DNA of 15,344 bases, from NCBI GenBank assembly GCA_026396555.1, contig JAPLWO010000087.1, positions 3,923 through 19,266 of the forward strand, given 5' to 3'. Below are positions 12,872-15,344 of the stretch, one piece after another (position 1 is the first letter of the stretch; every line of letters begins with the position of its first letter). The stretch is from Candidatus Magasanikiibacteriota bacterium. GTDB lineage: Bacteria; Patescibacteriota; Patescibacteriia; Magasanikbacterales; 2-02-FULL-50-9b. The notes below the pieces were generated by a model. It made no database searches. It was not told the origin of the DNA and saw only the letters and a program-made list of their open reading frames with translations. A program made the translations under genes and the position numbers.

Positions 12872-13945
12872 ATGGATCCTCGAACTGCTTTGATTATTAT
12901 TGCTTCGCTGTCTTTAATTGGTTTTCTCGTCGCGCTCTCTGCCGCTCCATTTGTCGCGCGCGTGTTGCACAAATATAAATGTTGGAAAAAAACAGTTCGC
13001 ACAACCGCACCGGACGGAAGTGCAACGCCGATTTTTGCATCGCTTCACAAAGATAAAGAGACAAAAACGCCGCGCATGGCGGGAGTTTTGATGAGTGGTG
13101 CGATGATCATTGTTGCAGGATTATTTTTTGCAATCGCACAATTTTATCCGCATAATTTTTTTGCACAATTTAATTTTATCAATCGTTCACAGACGTGGAT
13201 TCCGTTGTTTACTTTTATTGCGGCGTCGATTCTTGGTTTGTGTGATGATTTATTAGTCGTCGGTGGATTTGGAAATGTTGCAAAAGGTGGCGGAATTAAA
13301 TTTCGACATCGTTTGCTTGTCGTATTCTTAATTAGTTTGATTGGTGCGTATTGGTTTCACTTTAAATTAGGATGGGACATGTTGCATGTGCCGCTCGTGG
13401 GCGATATTTTTATCGGCTGGTGGTACATTCCAATTTTCGTCGGCGTTTTGATGGCAGTTTTTAGCTCAGCGGTTGTCGATGGTTTGGATGGTTTAGCGGG
13501 CGGTATTTTTGCAATTATGTTTGCGACGTTTGCTGCAATTGCATTTGCGCGCGGACAATTTTTTCTTGCGGCGTTTTGTGCAGTGTTAGTTGGAACGTTA
13601 CTTGCTTTTTTGTGGTTCAATATTCCACCGGCAAAATTTTATATGGGCGAGACAGGAATTTTAGGGCTCACCGTAACGCTTGCGGTCGTCGCGTTTTTTA
13701 CGAATTCTGTTTTGTTGTTGCCGATCGCGGGAATCGTATTAGTGATTGAAGCGGGAAGTGTGGCGCTGCAATTATTTTGGAAAAAAATATTTAAGCGAAA
13801 ACTTTTTTTGATCGCACCGTATCACCATCATCTCGAAGCAAAAGGATGGCCTGCGTATCAAGTGACGATGCGGCTGTGGCTCGTAACTGCGGTTGCATGT
13901 ATGATTACTTTGATGTTTGCGTTGCTCGATATCATTAAAAAATAA
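12872..13945 (+). CDS. mraY: Phospho-N-acetylmuramoyl-pentapeptide transferase (MraY), divergent active site
   Basis: A 357-residue multi-pass membrane enzyme that transfers phospho-MurNAc-pentapeptide from UDP to undecaprenyl phosphate, giving lipid I. Length fits the family. Recognised motifs are KTPRMAG at 65-71, CDD with the metal-site Asp125-Asp126, VDGLDGLAGG at 202-211, and YHHHLEAKGWP at 317-327 with the His triplet. Two departures are clear: the family NAVNLTDGLDGLA is shortened to SSAVVDGLDGLA, and the MGDxGSLALG motif is MGETGILGLT, so the Asp equivalent to E. coli Asp267 is Glu260. About ten hydrophobic segments cover the chain. The ATG at 12872 has no Shine-Dalgarno sequence. The mraY-ftsW-murG order supports MraY over other members of the same superfamily such as WecA. 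Confidence 0.9.
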   Translation: MDPRTALIIIASLSLIGFLVALSAAPFVARVLHKYKCWKKTVRTTAPDGSATPIFASLHKDKETKTPRMAGVLMSGAMIIVAGLFFAIAQFYPHNFFAQFNFINRSQTWIPLFTFIAASILGLCDDLLVVGGFGNVAKGGGIKFRHRLLVVFLISLIGAYWFHFKLGWDMLHVPLVGDIFIGWWYIPIFVGVLMAVFSSAVVDGLDGLAGGIFAIMFATFAAIAFARGQFFLAAFCAVLVGTLLAFLWFNIPPAKFYMGETGILGLTVTLAVVAFFTNSVLLLPIAGIVLVIEAGSVALQLFWKKIFKRKLFLIAPYHHHLEAKGWPAYQVTMRLWLVTAVACMITLMFALLDIIKK

Positions 13946-13955
13946 ATTTGCCGGT

Positions 13956-15095
13956 ATGCATGACGCGCACACAGACGAAAATTCGCTTTCACTGTTTGCG
14001 ATCGTCGCCGTGATTTTGTCGTTTGGACTTATCATGCTCGGATCTGCGACTGCGCCGATTGGTGCGGAAAAATACGGGAGTGCATATTATTTTTTGTTTC
14101 GACAAGTTGTACTCGGCGTAATTCCCGGTACGGTTTTGTTTATTGCATTGCGACAAGTTTCGTTGACGTGGTGGGAGCGATCATGGAAATTGATGTTTGC
14201 ACTTTCAATTATCTTACTTGGTCTCGTGTTTATTCCGCATTTGGGTGCGCGCATTAACGGCTCACTGAGCTGGATTCATATCGGTAGTTTTACATTGCAA
14301 CCGGCCGAGCTGGTGAAGTTTACGTTTATCGCGTTTTTAGCTGGTTGGCTCGCGAATAATAAAAAATTATTAGCACGTCCATTTACGGAAGGCTTGTTGC
14401 TATATTTATTGTACGTGGTGGCGATTTGTGGAATGTTGCTACTGCAACCGGATCTTGGAACCGCGCTTGTCTTTTTTGCGACTGCAGTTGTGATGGCATT
14501 TATTGCGGGCGCGGAGATGAACCAGCTCGGAGTACTTGCGGCATTCGGAGTCGGCGTTGTTATTGTGATGGTTGCAATTGCGCCGTACCGATTAGAACGC
14601 ATTACCGTGATTTTTAATCCAGACAAAGATCCACTTGGCGGCGGTTATCATATTAAACAATCGTTGATTGCGATTGGAAGCGGCGGGCCGCTTGGGCTTG
14701 GATTTGGAAACTCACGCCAGAAATTTCAGTATTTACCCGAAGCGGGATCAGATTCTATTTTTGCGATCATCGCAGAAGAAATGGGATTTGTTATTTCAGG
14801 TGCGCTCATTGTTGCGTATTTTATTTTAGTGTTAAAAGGCTACGCACTGGCTCGTCGCGTACCGAGTGAATGGGCAAAATATTTTATTATTGGAACGGTG
14901 AGTTGGATTGGTGTTCAAGTGATGTTGAATATTGGCGCGATGCTTGCTATTGTGCCACTTACAGGATTGCCATTGCCGCTCGTGAGTCATGGCGGGTCAT
15001 CGGTCATGATGACGCTCGCAGCTTTTGGAGTTATTTCAGCGATTATTTCTCCGCCTGAACAAATGCGAGTAAATGCTCGTAAAAAACACATATGA
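13956..15095 (+). CDS. ftsW: SEDS-family peptidoglycan glycosyltransferase FtsW
   Basis: A 379-residue polytopic membrane protein of the SEDS family, which polymerises lipid II into glycan strands, here probably at the division site. Visible features are ~10 hydrophobic segments, a GSLSWIHIGSFTLQPAELVK motif (residues ~94-113), LLQPDLGTA, GGGYHIKQSLIAIGSGG, LPEAGSDSIFAIIAEE with the expected catalytic Asp in the large loop, and the C-terminal signature NIGAMLAIVPLTGLPLPLVSHGGSS. The ATG at 13956 is chosen, 10 bp after mraY; the open frame extending upstream overlaps mraY and adds no family sequence. The murG neighbour favours FtsW over RodA. Its stop overlaps the murG start as ATGA. Confidence 0.92.
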   Translation: MHDAHTDENSLSLFAIVAVILSFGLIMLGSATAPIGAEKYGSAYYFLFRQVVLGVIPGTVLFIALRQVSLTWWERSWKLMFALSIILLGLVFIPHLGARINGSLSWIHIGSFTLQPAELVKFTFIAFLAGWLANNKKLLARPFTEGLLLYLLYVVAICGMLLLQPDLGTALVFFATAVVMAFIAGAEMNQLGVLAAFGVGVVIVMVAIAPYRLERITVIFNPDKDPLGGGYHIKQSLIAIGSGGPLGLGFGNSRQKFQYLPEAGSDSIFAIIAEEMGFVISGALIVAYFILVLKGYALARRVPSEWAKYFIIGTVSWIGVQVMLNIGAMLAIVPLTGLPLPLVSHGGSSVMMTLAAFGVISAIISPPEQMRVNARKKHI

Positions 15096-15344
15096 AATTT
15101 TTATTTTCTGGCGGCGGAACGCTGGGTCCGGTGACGCCACTGCTCGCAGCGATTGAAGAATTGCGCGCGCGGGATGCATCGCATGAATTTTTTTGGATTG
15201 GAACTGAGCGCGGTGTTGAATTGCCGCTGATTCGTCGCGCAGGCGTTCAAACATTTATGATTCCGTCTGGAAAACTGCGTCGGTATGTTGATCGAAAAAA
15301 TTTCTCAGATTTTGGAAAAATTATTCGTGGTTTTTTTCATGCGC
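15092..15344 (+). CDS. murG: UDP-N-acetylglucosamine transferase MurG (3' end outside the window)
   Basis: The first 84 residues of a MurG-type GT28 enzyme, which adds GlcNAc to lipid I to form lipid II on the inner face of the membrane. The N-terminal glycine-rich loop reads SGGGTLGPVTPLLAAIEEL at 6-24, equivalent to the family GGTGGHxxPxLAxA; here the second Gly of GG is Leu and the conserved His is Pro. Then EFFWIGTERGVELPLIRRAGV matches the family strand with GxxxGxE. The start is fixed by the ATGA overlap with ftsW. About 270-280 residues are expected beyond the window, including the UDP-binding half, so the full set of catalytic residues cannot be judged. Confidence 0.88.
   Translation, partial: MKFLFSGGGTLGPVTPLLAAIEELRARDASHEFFWIGTERGVELPLIRRAGVQTFMIPSGKLRRYVDRKNFSDFGKIIRGFFHA

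Noticed and set aside
12646..13002. 118-codon minus-strand open frame
   Set aside because: It is antisense to the small membrane protein and mraY, with Asn/Thr/Ile-rich content typical of a shadow frame.
14276..14626. 116-codon minus-strand open frame
   Set aside because: It is antisense to ftsW and lacks any recognisable motif or start signal.
1..15344. tRNA or rRNA genes
   Set aside because: No cloverleaf with the conserved GTTC-type T-arm and CCA-end region and no rRNA-like sequence was noticed, though this was by eye only.

Overview
The window looks like chromosomal DNA of a Candidate Phyla Radiation (Patescibacteria) bacterium, probably in the Paceibacteria/Parcubacteria range (inference; no marker tree was run). 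The signs are compact operons with 1-10 base gaps or ATGA overlaps, almost no Shine-Dalgarno sequences, moderately AT-rich codons, a PEGA-domain membrane protein, a long-form RmlA, and peptidoglycan enzymes with divergent active sites. TGA ends several genes that are followed at once by the next start (for example the ftsW/murG ATGA overlap), so the standard code applies rather than the Gracilibacteria/Absconditabacteria code.

Layout. (1) 1-5468, + strand: a rhamnose and surface-glycan operon with the 3' part of rmlD, four consecutive GT2 glycosyltransferases and rmlA. Its last gene overlaps by 16 bp, tail to tail, with a PEGA membrane protein on the minus strand (5453-6439). (2) 6440-6494: a short divergent promoter region. 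(3) 6495-10028, + strand: a tight operon murA - S41 protease (ctpA-like) - stand-alone riboflavin kinase domain - riboflavin synthase. (4) 10014-10341: a non-coding convergent region almost filled by two copies, in opposite orientation, of a structured element. (5) 10336-11205, minus strand: era, with a promoter placed for a leaderless mRNA. (6) 11256-11907: a small orphan gene with a textbook promoter and Shine-Dalgarno sequence, then a large bidirectional terminator hairpin. (7) 11918-12178, minus strand: a 5'-truncated rpmA (ribosomal protein L27) without its N-terminus or a start codon. (8) 12194-15344, + strand: nfu-like Fe-S scaffold, a small membrane protein, mraY, ftsW and the start of murG, a lipid II synthesis and cell-wall polymerisation operon.

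How the genes work together: RmlA and RmlD make dTDP-L-rhamnose, and the GT2 enzymes probably build a rhamnose-containing surface glycan. MurA starts peptidoglycan precursor synthesis, MraY and MurG make lipids I and II, and FtsW polymerises them. The riboflavin pair makes riboflavin and converts it to FMN.

The most notable observation is the pair of 142-149 nt elements at the ends of ribE and era. They share three blocks (15, 13 and 16 nt; 44/44 identical). Between the blocks lie two arms whose sequences differ completely but which still form stems. Each element is enclosed by a perfect 18-bp inverted repeat whose gene-proximal arm is the 3' end of the adjacent gene. Both have the same orientation relative to their upstream gene. 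I do not recognise this family. Also notable are Cys-to-Asp in MurA, Asp-to-Glu in MraY and His-to-Pro in MurG at expected catalytic positions, and the broken rpmA.
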